A DNA stretch of 64,000 nt from QZLE01 sp033852135 (GTDB lineage: Bacteria; Pseudomonadota; Gammaproteobacteria; QZLD01): NCBI GenBank assembly GCA_033852135.1, contig JAWSVB010000016.1, positions 62,001-126,000 of the forward strand, written 5' to 3'. Positions within the stretch are counted from its first letter, which is position 1. Each line of letters begins with the position of its first letter. Under the pieces are notes generated by a model, which made no database searches, was not told the origin of the DNA, and saw nothing but the letters and a program-made list of their open reading frames with translations. Positions 55,107 through 64,000 of the stretch are shown piece by piece. Both the position numbers and the translations under genes were made by a program.

Positions 55107-57457
55107 TACAACCATGTCTCAACAACAGTATCAGGATTTAGAGATACACTTTCGATCCCCTCTTCCATTAACCATTTAGCAAGATCTGGATGATCTGAAG
55201 GTCCTTGACCACAGATACCAACATACTTGCCAGCTTTACGACATGCTTGGATAGCCATGTGAAGTAGCTTTTTAACAGCTGGGTTTCTTTCATCAAATAG
55301 ATGAGCAATTAGACCTGAATCACGATCTAGACCTAGTGTCAGCTGAGTCAAATCGTTTGAGCCAATGGAGAAACCATCAAAGTACTCTAGGAACTCGTCA
55401 GCTAAGATAGCGTTTGATGGTATTTCACACATCATCATAACTTTAAGGCCATCTTTGCCACGCTCTAAACCGTTCTCTTTAAGCAGTTCGATAACTTGCT
55501 GAGCTTCTTCAAGAGTTCTAACGAATGGAGCCATAATCCAAACATTCTTAAGGCCCATCTCTTCACGTGCTTTACGTACTGCTTTACACTCAAGCTCAAA
55601 ACAAGCACGGAAGCTGTCTGAGATATAACGTGAAGCACCACGGAAACCAAGCATTGGGTTATCTTCTTCCGGCTCGTATGTATCACCACCAATTAGGTTT
55701 GCATATTCGTTTGACTTAAAGTCAGACATACGCACGATAATTGGCTTTGGTGAAAACGCAGCTGCTAGAGTTGATATACCTTCAGTTAGCTTTTCAACAT
55801 AGAAAGAAACTGGGTCAGCGTATCCAGCTATTTGCTGGTCGATAATCGCTTTTGTTTCAGCAGGTTGAGTATCATAGTTAAGAAGGGCTCTTGGGTGAAC
55901 ACCAATCATCTTAGCGATGATAAACTCTAGTCTTGCAAGACCAACACCTTCATTTGGAAGTCTTTGGAAATCAAATGCTCTTTCTGGATTACCAACATTC
56001 ATCATAACTTTGAATGGGATTTCAGGCATTGACTCAAGGCTGATTTGATTTAGTTCAAACTCAATTAAGCCGTTATAGATATAACCTGTATCACCTTCAG
56101 CACAGGATACTGTTACGTCGATTCCATCTTCAATCTTAGTAGTAGCATCACCACAACCAACAACAGCAGGAATACCAAGCTCACGCGCAATAATAGCTGC
56201 ATGGCATGTTCTTCCACCACGGTTAGTAACGATAGCAGATGCTTTTTTCATAACTGGCTCCCAATCTGGGTCAGTCATGTCTGTTACTAGAACGTCACCA
56301 GCTTGAACCTTAGACATCTCAGAGATATCACTTACGATTCTTACTTTACCAGCACCGATTCTTTGACCAATACTTCTACCAGTAACTATCGCTTCGCCAC
56401 CACTCTGCTTAAGGATGTAACGCTCGATAACCTGGCCTGTTCTGCTTTGAACAGTCTCTGGACGCGCTTGTAGAATATATAGTTTGCCGTCATTACCATC
56501 TTTACCCCACTCAATATCCATTGGGCGGCCGTAATGCTTCTCGATAATAACTGCTTGCTTAGCTAGCTCAGTAACTTCTGCATCTGTAAGTGAGAACACG
56601 TTGCTCTCAGCAGGATCTACATCAACGGTATCAACTGACTTACCGTGCTCTTTTGAAGCGCTGTAAACCATCTTGATAGCCTTGCTACCGATGTTTCTTT
56701 GTAGAATTGCATGGTTACCAGCTGCTAAAGTTGGCTTATGTACATAAAACTCATCTGGGTTTACTGAACCCTGTACAACTGTTTCACCAAGTCCGTATGA
56801 AGATGTAATGAATACAACTTGGTCGAAACCAGACTCAGTATCGATGGTGAACATAACACCAGCAGCGCCGATATCACTACGTACCATTCTTTGTACGCCA
56901 GCTGATAGAGCAACTTGGCTGTGTTCGAAGCCTTGGTGTACACGATATGAGATAGCTCTATCGTTATATAGGGATGCAAATACATGTTTCATCGCGACAA
57001 ATACATTGTCGATGCCACGTATATTAAGGAATGTTTCTTGCTGGCCAGCAAATGATGCGTCAGGAAGGTCTTCTGCTGTTGCTGAAGATCTAACTGCAAC
57101 TGCTAAATCGCCACCTGCATCTTTTTCCATCTTTTCAAATGCAGATCTGATATCCGCTTCGAAGTCTGGGGTAAAAGGTGTGTCGATAACTAGTTGTCTG
57201 ATTTCTGCGCCAGCTTCAGCAAGTGCTGTAACATCGTCAGTATCGAGATTTTCCAGTCTTTGGTTTATCTTTTCACGTAAACCACTTTGATCCAAAAATT
57301 TCCAAAAGGCATCAGCTGTTGTAGCAAAGCCTCCAGGGACTTGAACCCCTGCCTTGGATAGATGGCTAATCATCTCACCAAGTGACGCGTTCTTTCCTCC
57401 AACGCGTTCAACATCATCCATCCCTAAATTTTCAAACCAAATTACATTGTCTAGCAT
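55085..57457 (-). CDS. ppsA: Phosphoenolpyruvate synthase
   Basis: 790 residues from ATG 57457, with GAGG nine bases upstream; an ATG three codons earlier overlaps that site. It makes PEP from pyruvate and ATP for gluconeogenesis. Segments in order: PPDK ATP-grasp (GGKNASLGEM, VRSSATAEDLPDASFAGQ), swivelling phosphohistidine domain (VTNRGGRTCHAAIIARELG, active His in TCHAA) and the PEP-binding barrel (GFRGASRY, FSIGSNDLTQLTLG, CGQGPSDHP). The end is ANQEA* because of the tandem repeat. It is divergent from its regulator ppsR. Confidence 0.98.
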   Translation of the reverse strand: MLDNVIWFENLGMDDVERVGGKNASLGEMISHLSKAGVQVPGGFATTADAFWKFLDQSGLREKINQRLENLDTDDVTALAEAGAEIRQLVIDTPFTPDFEADIRSAFEKMEKDAGGDLAVAVRSSATAEDLPDASFAGQQETFLNIRGIDNVFVAMKHVFASLYNDRAISYRVHQGFEHSQVALSAGVQRMVRSDIGAAGVMFTIDTESGFDQVVFITSSYGLGETVVQGSVNPDEFYVHKPTLAAGNHAILQRNIGSKAIKMVYSASKEHGKSVDTVDVDPAESNVFSLTDAEVTELAKQAVIIEKHYGRPMDIEWGKDGNDGKLYILQARPETVQSRTGQVIERYILKQSGGEAIVTGRSIGQRIGAGKVRIVSDISEMSKVQAGDVLVTDMTDPDWEPVMKKASAIVTNRGGRTCHAAIIARELGIPAVVGCGDATTKIEDGIDVTVSCAEGDTGYIYNGLIEFELNQISLESMPEIPFKVMMNVGNPERAFDFQRLPNEGVGLARLEFIIAKMIGVHPRALLNYDTQPAETKAIIDQQIAGYADPVSFYVEKLTEGISTLAAAFSPKPIIVRMSDFKSNEYANLIGGDTYEPEEDNPMLGFRGASRYISDSFRACFELECKAVRKAREEMGLKNVWIMAPFVRTLEEAQQVIELLKENGLERGKDGLKVMMMCEIPSNAILADEFLEYFDGFSIGSNDLTQLTLGLDRDSGLIAHLFDERNPAVKKLLHMAIQACRKAGKYVGICGQGPSDHPDLAKWLMEEGIESVSLNPDTVVETWLYLANQEA

Positions 57458-57811
57458 AACTTGCATCCTCGTAACATTAATCGGAGCTCAAGAAAAGGAA
57501 TGCGAATAATACACTAAATCATTTTTTAATGCTCGTTTCATAGCCAATATTGATACAAAATGTAATGTCAGCCCATACACAAGGCCATTCTAGTAGAATT
57601 TATTTATCTCAAAATACACTAGATTTCAGATGGTTATATGAGGGTGGTTTTGTATTGATAAATTCAACTGGTGTGCATAACATACATAATACCAGACTAT
57701 TTTAGTGCGATATAAACTCCACTATTTGATACCTTGTAAGTGAGAAAAATGATTAATGAACAGTTTTGTGTTAAAAATAAACTGCTTTTTATATAGATAA
57801 TGGATTGGTAA
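57458..57811. other. Divergent ppsA/ppsR intergenic region
   Basis: 354 AT-rich bases with no reading frame of note. It must carry the promoters of both genes. No strong -35/-10 pair, riboswitch or long palindrome was seen by eye. Confidence 0.5.
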
Positions 57812-58642
57812 ATGACAAAATGTAAACGCACAGTTTTTTATGTTTCAGATGGAACCGGCATCACTGCTGAGACTTTAGGGCAAACGCTTCTTACTCAGTT
57901 TCCTGATTATGAATTTGAACAGGTTAATCTGCCATTTGTTAACACTACAGAAAAAGCAATTAATACGGTCCGAACTATTAATGAAAATGCCAAAAGTAAC
58001 TGTGGCAAGCCATTTGTCTTTTGTACAATCATCTCTGACCAATTAAGAGAGATATTAAAAGAGAGCGACTCTTTATATTTCGATTTTTTTGAGACTTTTG
58101 TAACCCCAATGGAACAAGAACTTGGTGCTAAATCAGCACATACAGTTGGTAGATCCCATGGTATGTCTGATTCCAAAGTATATCTGGATAGAATGAATGC
58201 GGTAAATTATGCTGTAGATAACGATGATGGCATCACGACCAGACATTATGGTAATGCGGATGTGATTATTATCGGAGTTTCTAGATCTGGCAAAACCCCA
58301 GTTAGTCTTTATTTAGCTCTGCAGTATGGAATAAGAGCTGCCAATTACCCTCTAACCGATGAAGACCTTGATAATACTATCCTCCCATCTTCGCTGGAGC
58401 CGTATCGCGACAAGATCTTTGGGCTAGTGATTGACCCAATCCGTTTACAAAAAATCAGGTTTGAGCGTAGACCTAATAGCCGCTATTCATCAATGCCACA
58501 GTGCAATTATGAAGTCGCAGCTATAAAGAAAATACTAAAGCGTGAGCGTGTCAATTTTGTAGATTCTACCGCTATGTCTATTGAAGAGATATCTGCAACA
58601 ATTATTCAAAATGCTGACTTAAAAAAATCCATCAGAAAATAA
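57812..58642 (+). CDS. ppsR: PEP synthase regulatory protein (DUF299 kinase/phosphorylase)
   Basis: 276 residues. VFYVSDGTGITAETLGQTLLTQF opens the family (key: SDGTGITAE). The P-loop GVSRSGKTPVSLYLA (about residues 154-168) and VDSTAMSIEEISATI at the end are conserved. It switches PEP synthase off by ADP-dependent phosphorylation of a Thr next to the catalytic His and on by Pi-dependent removal. The divergent ppsA is the substrate. Confidence 0.97.
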   Translation: MTKCKRTVFYVSDGTGITAETLGQTLLTQFPDYEFEQVNLPFVNTTEKAINTVRTINENAKSNCGKPFVFCTIISDQLREILKESDSLYFDFFETFVTPMEQELGAKSAHTVGRSHGMSDSKVYLDRMNAVNYAVDNDDGITTRHYGNADVIIIGVSRSGKTPVSLYLALQYGIRAANYPLTDEDLDNTILPSSLEPYRDKIFGLVIDPIRLQKIRFERRPNSRYSSMPQCNYEVAAIKKILKRERVNFVDSTAMSIEEISATIIQNADLKKSIRK

Positions 58643-58654
58643 TGTAATCATTTG

Positions 58655-58688
58655 AATTGCTGCAATATTTACCCCTATTGCAGCAATT
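58655..58688 (+). terminator. Hairpin after ppsR
   Basis: AATTGCTGCAATA and TATTGCAGCAATT form a perfect 13-bp stem with an eight-base loop, 12 bases after the stop. The T-tract behind it is weak (TACATCCATTTT), so it may be a terminator or an mRNA-stabilising hairpin. Confidence 0.5.
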
Positions 58689-58827
58689 TACATCCATTTT
58701 AAAGCCAAATCATGCGCTAATTCATACTTTAGAACATCAGTCAGTGCCGAAATAGAATGTTCAAGCTATATTTATATTGATTGCTACAACAATAAAAACT
58801 AACGCAAACAAGATAATTATTAGCCAT

Positions 58828-61800
58828 ATGAACAAGAAACAGAGTGAAGATAGTGGAAATATTAGAGTAACTCCAACGACCATAACTGGTTCTGTTGAGA
58901 AAACGCTTGAGTCTCACCCTTCCCTACACAGTTTGTATCATAATGACCCAGAGTTTTTTGGAAACATTACAGATGTAAACTCTATCAATGAACTTCTTGA
59001 TTTGACCCTTAAAGAGTGCAAAAAAAAATGGGGTTTTGAATATCTTGGCGCCCAACTGGTAGATAAAAAATCCAATACTATTAAATTTGCCTCCGTGCTG
59101 TGTACTCAAGTGATAACTAAAGATGTTAGAAGCTTAATAACACGTGAAATTTGGATGGATTCAAAAGAATCTGTTTCTAGCTATGCAGCGCTTAAAAAGA
59201 CCTGGATTTATAATGATATCGAGAAGTTACTAGAATCTACTGATATCACATTAATGGATAAAGGGCCTCTTACTGCTCTTGGAGTTAAAGAGACTTTAAT
59301 AATACCGATTTTAATTAAAGGGGAAGCAATCGCACTGTTTAACCTAGGTTCTATGTCAAAAAAACAAGGTTATGACACAGAAACTTTGGAGCATATAGTC
59401 TGCTTTCTAAACTCTTTATCAACTTATATAAGAATTTTTAAGCATCAACACGCTATTGAAGAGCATACCAATGAACAAGAAGAAACCCTCAGCCTAGTCA
59501 GCAAAATAAGCAGCACTATAAACTTTAATGAGATCATTGAGCTTCTTCAAACCTCAATAAAATCAATCACTGACTATGATGGTTTAATAATCAACCTTTA
59601 TGACCAGGATACTCAAAAACTTAAAATACAGGGAATAGATCTACCACAAAAATTCAAACCGGTTGAAAAGCCACTATTACACTTCGCTACATCAATCAAT
59701 GAACCAGAAGCAATTGTAGAGAGCTTTGAAAATAACCGTATTATTGAAGTTGACACTAAAAGCCTTAGCTCACAATCTATCCCTCTGAAAAATCAATTTA
59801 TCGGCTGGGAGATAAAGTCACTTAAGATCATCCCATTAAGCATCTCGGATTTAGCTCCATTAGGAACAATTTCTGTATTTAGCTGTGATGAGAACAAACA
59901 TATCACTGCGCCTATGATTGAAAAAGTGCGCAAAAAAATAATCCAGTTTTATAACCCTCTTAAAAATGCATATAAATACATCAACCTGAAAAAGAGTGAA
60001 GCAGCCTTTAGATGCGCACAGAGTGAACGCAGTAAGCTAATTAAATTTATTAACCTGGTTAACAGCCTTAATTCAGCTGAAAAAATCTATAAAATAATTT
60101 CTCAAGAGATTCTTAAGCTTTACGATTTTGAAACTGCTCATATCATGATGGAGGAAAACTCAAAACTTGTTGCCAAGGCATCAGAATCTAAATTCGATAG
60201 ATACAACTCTATTTGCACTGAATGGACCATGATAATGCGTGATGTTGACTATGATGTCAGCAAAGCCACTGGAGCTTACCCATTAACATTTGTGGGGAAA
60301 AAAGCGTTCTATTTCGGTGATCTAAGTGAAATTATTGATATTAAAATGAGTGACAATGATGAAAAAATCATCGGTTCAATCTCAAAAATACACCCCATTA
60401 AATCAATAATAAACTTTCCGATAATTAATAATGGTACGGCTATCGGCGTTATAAGCTTAATGAGCTTAAGTACTAACGTAAAACTATCCTCAGAAGATAT
60501 ATCCTTTCTTGAACTCATTGGTGAGTTTTTTGGTTCTGCAATTACCAATGCTGGTCTGTATACAACAATAGCGAATCATAAAAGTGAAACTGAAAAAACA
60601 CTATTTGAATTAGAATCAACGCAAAAGAAACTTATAGATACAGAAAGAAAACGTGCAGAAGCTCTTCTTATTGCTAAAGAAACAGCTGAAGCAACCGCAA
60701 AGTCTAAAAGCCAGTTCCTTGCCAATATGAGCCACGAGATAAGAACCCCTATGAATGCAATTATAGGGTTAACAAATCTTGCTATAAGAAATGAACTACC
60801 AATAAAAGTAAAAAATTATCTACATAAAATAGATACATCCTCAAAGACACTGCTGCATCTAATCGATGATATTTTAGATTTTTCCAAGATTGAATCAGGC
60901 AAATTCACTATTGAAAAAACCAGTTTCTCCTTACGAGGTGTACTAGATAATATCTCAGATATTTTCACACCAAAACTTGCAGAAAACCCCGACCTAGACA
61001 TCATTATTACCGCTGACGATAACATTTGTGACAGTTTATGTGGCGACCCTAACCGCATAGGCCAAGTTATTATAAACATAGTGAATAACGCTATTAAATT
61101 TACCAACTCTGGTGAGATAACCATAAATATCAGCCAGAGAGGTAGGTCTCAAGAACCATATAAACTCGAGTTCTCAATATCAGATACTGGCATAGGGATT
61201 AAAGATGATGTAATTGGATCTCTCTTTGACTCCTTCACCCAAGCAGATGGCTCAATTTCAAGAAAATATGGGGGAACAGGACTCGGGCTTACTATATGTA
61301 AAAGTTTAGTTGAACTTATGGGCGGTAGGATATGGGTAGAGAGTGAAATAGGCAAAGGGAGTACGTTCTACTTTACAGTTAAGCTAGAAAAATCTGAATC
61401 AAGAAGCAGCATTGATGTTCATATCCCAGATAACATCCGCAATAAAAAAATACTCATTGTTGATGATAACCGCAGCCTCAGAACAGAAATGTGTAACGCA
61501 TTAAGATCATATGGGCTTTCTGCTGATGCCGTCTCTTCTGGAAGTGAGGCTATCAATAGATTAAATGCCGCATATAACAGCCAGCAACCATATGACCTTG
61601 CAATAATTGATATCAATATGCCTGTTATGGATGGTGTACAAACTGCGCAAAACATCTATATCGATGATAAATTCAATAACTTGCCAATTATCTCTTTAGG
61701 AACACTGGGGCAAGAAGAGATTGTAAATAACATTAATAATATAGCCGCCATAATTTACAAGCCAATAAAGCCTGTTGAACTTATTGAGTCGGTATTAACT

Positions 61801-62679
61801 GTTCTAGATGCTGAGATTGCTACCATTAACAAACTCGATTCATCAATAAATACAGAAGATGATGTAGAACAAATAGCTAAAGAAAAGCTAAGAGGCAATA
61901 AAGTTCTGGTAATTGACGATAACAACCTGAATTTACAAGTTGCAAGTGAGCTTATGCAAGTTATCGGTATTCATGTAGAAACATCTTCAAGTGCAGCCGA
62001 AGGGATAGAAAAAATCCGTAAAAATGCATACAACCTGATTTTCATGGATATTCAGATGCCAGAGCTAAATGGGTATGATGCAACTGAAACAATTCGTAAA
62101 GATCCGAACATTCAAGACAATATCATTATTGCAATGACAGCAAATGCAATGGATGGGGATAAAAGCGCCTGTCTAAGGGCTGGCATGGATGACTATATTC
62201 CAAAACCAATAAACACAACATCGCTATACCAATCGCTTTTAAAATGGCTGGATAAAGACCCTGGTAAACAAAATGGAGCTCAAGAGCTTTCCTCTCCGCT
62301 GGAAAAAATTAAAGTTCGAGCCAATGCAATCAAACAAGATAATCAAATAGACTTTAACCTAGCAATACAAAAGCTTGGTAACAACAAGACTCTATTTGTT
62401 AAGTTAGTGCATGACTTCTGTACTAACTTTGTTGGTCATCCGCAGCAGATTTCTGATGCAGTAGCAGAGAATAACATTGAAGTTGCACACCGGCTTGCGC
62501 ATACCGTAAAAGGTGTGGCGGGTACATTTGGGGCTAACTTCCTGTATGACTCAGCACTACTTTTAGAAACCATGCTAAAACGGGGAGAAACAGATAATCT
62601 AGATCTTACTATATCTATGTTTAAAAAAGATTTTGAAAATTGTCATGCCCAACTAAACGCCTTCCTTAAAAACATTTAA
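58828..62679 (+). CDS. Hybrid sensor histidine kinase with GAF modules, two receivers and HPt
   Basis: 1283 residues from ATG 58828 (a TTG 51 bases upstream is an alternative). Residues about 25-590 hold GAF-like sensor modules. HisKA with phospho-His 636 (MSHEIRTPMNAIIG) and HATPase_c follow (NIVNNAIKFTNSGE, DTGIGI, GGTGLGLTICKSL). Receiver 1 has IVDDN and phospho-Asp in IIDINMPVMDG. Receiver 2 has VIDDNN, MDIQMPELNG and Lys in IPKPI. The C-terminal HPt has His in RLAHTVKGVAGTFG. It is soluble by sequence: no membrane helix. The full relay is on one chain but the output regulator is elsewhere. Confidence 0.95.
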   Translation: MNKKQSEDSGNIRVTPTTITGSVEKTLESHPSLHSLYHNDPEFFGNITDVNSINELLDLTLKECKKKWGFEYLGAQLVDKKSNTIKFASVLCTQVITKDVRSLITREIWMDSKESVSSYAALKKTWIYNDIEKLLESTDITLMDKGPLTALGVKETLIIPILIKGEAIALFNLGSMSKKQGYDTETLEHIVCFLNSLSTYIRIFKHQHAIEEHTNEQEETLSLVSKISSTINFNEIIELLQTSIKSITDYDGLIINLYDQDTQKLKIQGIDLPQKFKPVEKPLLHFATSINEPEAIVESFENNRIIEVDTKSLSSQSIPLKNQFIGWEIKSLKIIPLSISDLAPLGTISVFSCDENKHITAPMIEKVRKKIIQFYNPLKNAYKYINLKKSEAAFRCAQSERSKLIKFINLVNSLNSAEKIYKIISQEILKLYDFETAHIMMEENSKLVAKASESKFDRYNSICTEWTMIMRDVDYDVSKATGAYPLTFVGKKAFYFGDLSEIIDIKMSDNDEKIIGSISKIHPIKSIINFPIINNGTAIGVISLMSLSTNVKLSSEDISFLELIGEFFGSAITNAGLYTTIANHKSETEKTLFELESTQKKLIDTERKRAEALLIAKETAEATAKSKSQFLANMSHEIRTPMNAIIGLTNLAIRNELPIKVKNYLHKIDTSSKTLLHLIDDILDFSKIESGKFTIEKTSFSLRGVLDNISDIFTPKLAENPDLDIIITADDNICDSLCGDPNRIGQVIINIVNNAIKFTNSGEITINISQRGRSQEPYKLEFSISDTGIGIKDDVIGSLFDSFTQADGSISRKYGGTGLGLTICKSLVELMGGRIWVESEIGKGSTFYFTVKLEKSESRSSIDVHIPDNIRNKKILIVDDNRSLRTEMCNALRSYGLSADAVSSGSEAINRLNAAYNSQQPYDLAIIDINMPVMDGVQTAQNIYIDDKFNNLPIISLGTLGQEEIVNNINNIAAIIYKPIKPVELIESVLTVLDAEIATINKLDSSINTEDDVEQIAKEKLRGNKVLVIDDNNLNLQVASELMQVIGIHVETSSSAAEGIEKIRKNAYNLIFMDIQMPELNGYDATETIRKDPNIQDNIIIAMTANAMDGDKSACLRAGMDDYIPKPINTTSLYQSLLKWLDKDPGKQNGAQELSSPLEKIKVRANAIKQDNQIDFNLAIQKLGNNKTLFVKLVHDFCTNFVGHPQQISDAVAENNIEVAHRLAHTVKGVAGTFGANFLYDSALLLETMLKRGETDNLDLTISMFKKDFENCHAQLNAFLKNI

Positions 62680-62836
62680 CAGTTGAAGCTTAACAATTAA
62701 GCTCTGTTGCCACATTTCTGCCACATTTCATACTCACTTTTACACTATATGCGCCCTAAACTGCCCTGCGGTTCATCTATAATTATTTTAACTAACTTAA
62801 TTTATGAACTTGAAATGGACCTATAGGAAAATAATC

Positions 62837-64000
62837 ATGCGAAAGTTTTTGGCTTTAATAGTGCTTTCAGCGTTAACAACAGTATTGTTACCACAAACAT
62901 CATATGCGACTGGCGACGATTTTAACCTGATAAAAGCATCAGAAAAAATTGTAAATAACATGCCGGTGCTTTATCTGGAGTTTAATCAGAAACTAAATAC
63001 CAGCATTAATAACAATAATTTCTTTCAAGTTACTGCCATAGAAAAAGACAGAACTTACAATTTAGGTGGAGGATGGGTTATAGATGACAATGAAAAAAAC
63101 ATCTATTTCTCCAATATTCTGCCGAATAAAACTTACGATATAACTATAAGAAAGCTTACAAGCCGCAGCAAAGAACAGATAGAAAATCAGATAAAAGTTA
63201 CGGTTAAAACCAAGCACCTTGAACCCCAATTTGGGTTTGCAGCACAAGGATCGATACTACCGAAAAATACCAATGGTGGTCTGCCAATAATGACTATCAA
63301 TGTGGACGAAGTTGATATTGAGTTCTTACATGTACTGCCACATAAATTAAATGCATTCCTTCAGCGTTACTACCTAACCAAAATCAGCCATAACTACGAG
63401 ATGAGAAATCTACATAACTATGCCGCTCCTGTACATCAAGGCAGGTTCGTTATTAACGACAAAACCAAGAATAAGCGCATAACCTCAAATATCGACCTGC
63501 AACCGATTAAAACTCTTAAAAAACCAGGTATGTACATAGCTGTAATGACACGTCCTGGGCTCTACGAATATAGTTATAAAACAGCCTACTTTTTTATAAG
63601 TGACATAGGGTTACACGCACGTAAATACAAAAATCATATAGATTTATATACCGCATCGCTGCAAGATGGAAAACCGATTAAAGATGTAGATCTTAAGCTG
63701 TATAACTATAACAATTTAGTTACAAGTGAAGGTAAAACAGATGCTAAAGGCTATGCCTCTTTAAAATTATCTGTTCGTGACAATACCGACTCTTTAATCA
63801 TCGCCCAAAAAGATGATGAGGTTTCATTCATTAAAATAAACACATCTGCCTTGGATCTTTCTGAATTCCCAATAAGTGGGGTTAATCAAAACCACCTAAA
63901 TGGATTTATCTTCAGTAACCGCAACCTATTCAGACCTGGTGAAACCCTCCCCTTATCGCTTCTTTTGCGCGATTTCGACGGTAAACCAGTTGCCGAAAGA
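62837..64000 (+). CDS. Alpha-2-macroglobulin-like protein, N-terminal part
   Basis: At least 388 residues, open to the right edge. Signal peptide FLALIVLSALTTVLLPQTSYA. The remaining sequence reads like the N-terminal MG domains of bacterial alpha-2-macroglobulins of the YfhM type, ending in FRPGETLPLSLLLRDFDGKPVAER (key: RPGETLPLSLLLRD), the start of the second macroglobulin domain. The thioester and the bait region lie outside the window. AGGAAAA precedes the ATG. No lipobox is seen, so it may be periplasmic rather than lipidated. Confidence 0.85.
   Translation, partial: MRKFLALIVLSALTTVLLPQTSYATGDDFNLIKASEKIVNNMPVLYLEFNQKLNTSINNNNFFQVTAIEKDRTYNLGGGWVIDDNEKNIYFSNILPNKTYDITIRKLTSRSKEQIENQIKVTVKTKHLEPQFGFAAQGSILPKNTNGGLPIMTINVDEVDIEFLHVLPHKLNAFLQRYYLTKISHNYEMRNLHNYAAPVHQGRFVINDKTKNKRITSNIDLQPIKTLKKPGMYIAVMTRPGLYEYSYKTAYFFISDIGLHARKYKNHIDLYTASLQDGKPIKDVDLKLYNYNNLVTSEGKTDAKGYASLKLSVRDNTDSLIIAQKDDEVSFIKINTSALDLSEFPISGVNQNHLNGFIFSNRNLFRPGETLPLSLLLRDFDGKPVAER

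Noticed and set aside
54943..55125. Minus-strand frame of about 60 residues beyond ppsA
   Set aside because: It runs through REP-like palindromes and the 18-base tandem repeats and has no independent support.
62679..62710. Hairpin AGCTTAA-CAA-TTAAGCT after the large hybrid kinase
   Set aside because: The core stem is AT-rich and has no following T-tract, so it was not called as a terminator.

Overview
This AT-rich 64 kb window most likely comes from a gammaproteobacterium. The evidence is a complete type I-F CRISPR-Cas locus, the ppsA/ppsR pair (PEP synthase and its DUF299 regulator), a P4-type integrase beside a tRNA-Ser(GGA), an alpha-2-macroglobulin gene and a sigma-54 regulon. The genus cannot be fixed from sequence alone. 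Positions 1 to about 46.2 kb look like accessory DNA (small hypotheticals, phage/satellite genes, CRISPR). From the tRNA to the right end the genes are mostly housekeeping and metabolic.

Layout. 1-9.9 kb (minus strand): secreted lipoproteins, including a PEGA/DUF1566 protein and a giant ~2065-residue lipoprotein with a CHAP domain and five ~100-residue repeats. 10-14.1 kb: a one-piece hybrid two-component regulator (periplasmic propeller, kinase, receiver, AraC output) whose start lies against a G9 tract. 14.3-24.95 kb: a mixed accessory block with a PPP-type phosphatase, WYL regulator, Sel1 protein, PP2C phosphatase, DUF2779 protein, two GIY-YIG-like proteins, a DnaQ-like protein with a broken active site, a macro-domain protein and small membrane proteins, one of them in a short unannotated reading frame. 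25.2-30.3 kb: a CRISPR array of 85 repeats and 84 spacers with an invariant 60-nt period. 30.45-39.0 kb: cas6f, cas7f, cas5f, cas8f, cas2-3 and cas1, all on the minus strand and reading towards the array, with a second WYL regulator upstream. 40.4-46.03 kb: satellite-type genes (radC-like, alpA-like, inovirus Gp2-like, tyrosine integrase) ending at tRNA-Ser.

Right part. 46.5-48.0 kb: two hypotheticals. 48.1-49.2 kb: a CcdA-like and a thioredoxin-like gene. 49.4-54.8 kb: three NifX/NifB-type small proteins, two ferredoxin-fused MinD/Mrp ATPases, a metallo-beta-lactamase-fold protein and a sigma-54 activator with a cysteine-rich PAS domain. This set resembles the Orange Protein (ORP) systems of Desulfovibrio. 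A -24/-12 promoter and a cluster of TGCAA half-sites lie in front of it. 55.1-58.6 kb: ppsA and ppsR, divergent. 58.8-62.7 kb: a 1284-residue hybrid kinase with two receivers and an HPt domain. 62.8 kb to the end: the start of an alpha-2-macroglobulin-like lipoprotein or secreted protein.

How parts fit together. Cas1 and Cas2-3 would add spacers at the 30265 end of the array. Cas6f would cut the minus-strand transcript at the repeat stem-loop, and Cas8f/5f/7f/6f would form the surveillance complex that recruits Cas2-3. The ORP-like operon is probably switched on by its neighbouring sigma-54 activator. No search was run: family names rest on recognisable motifs, and no spacer target was identified.
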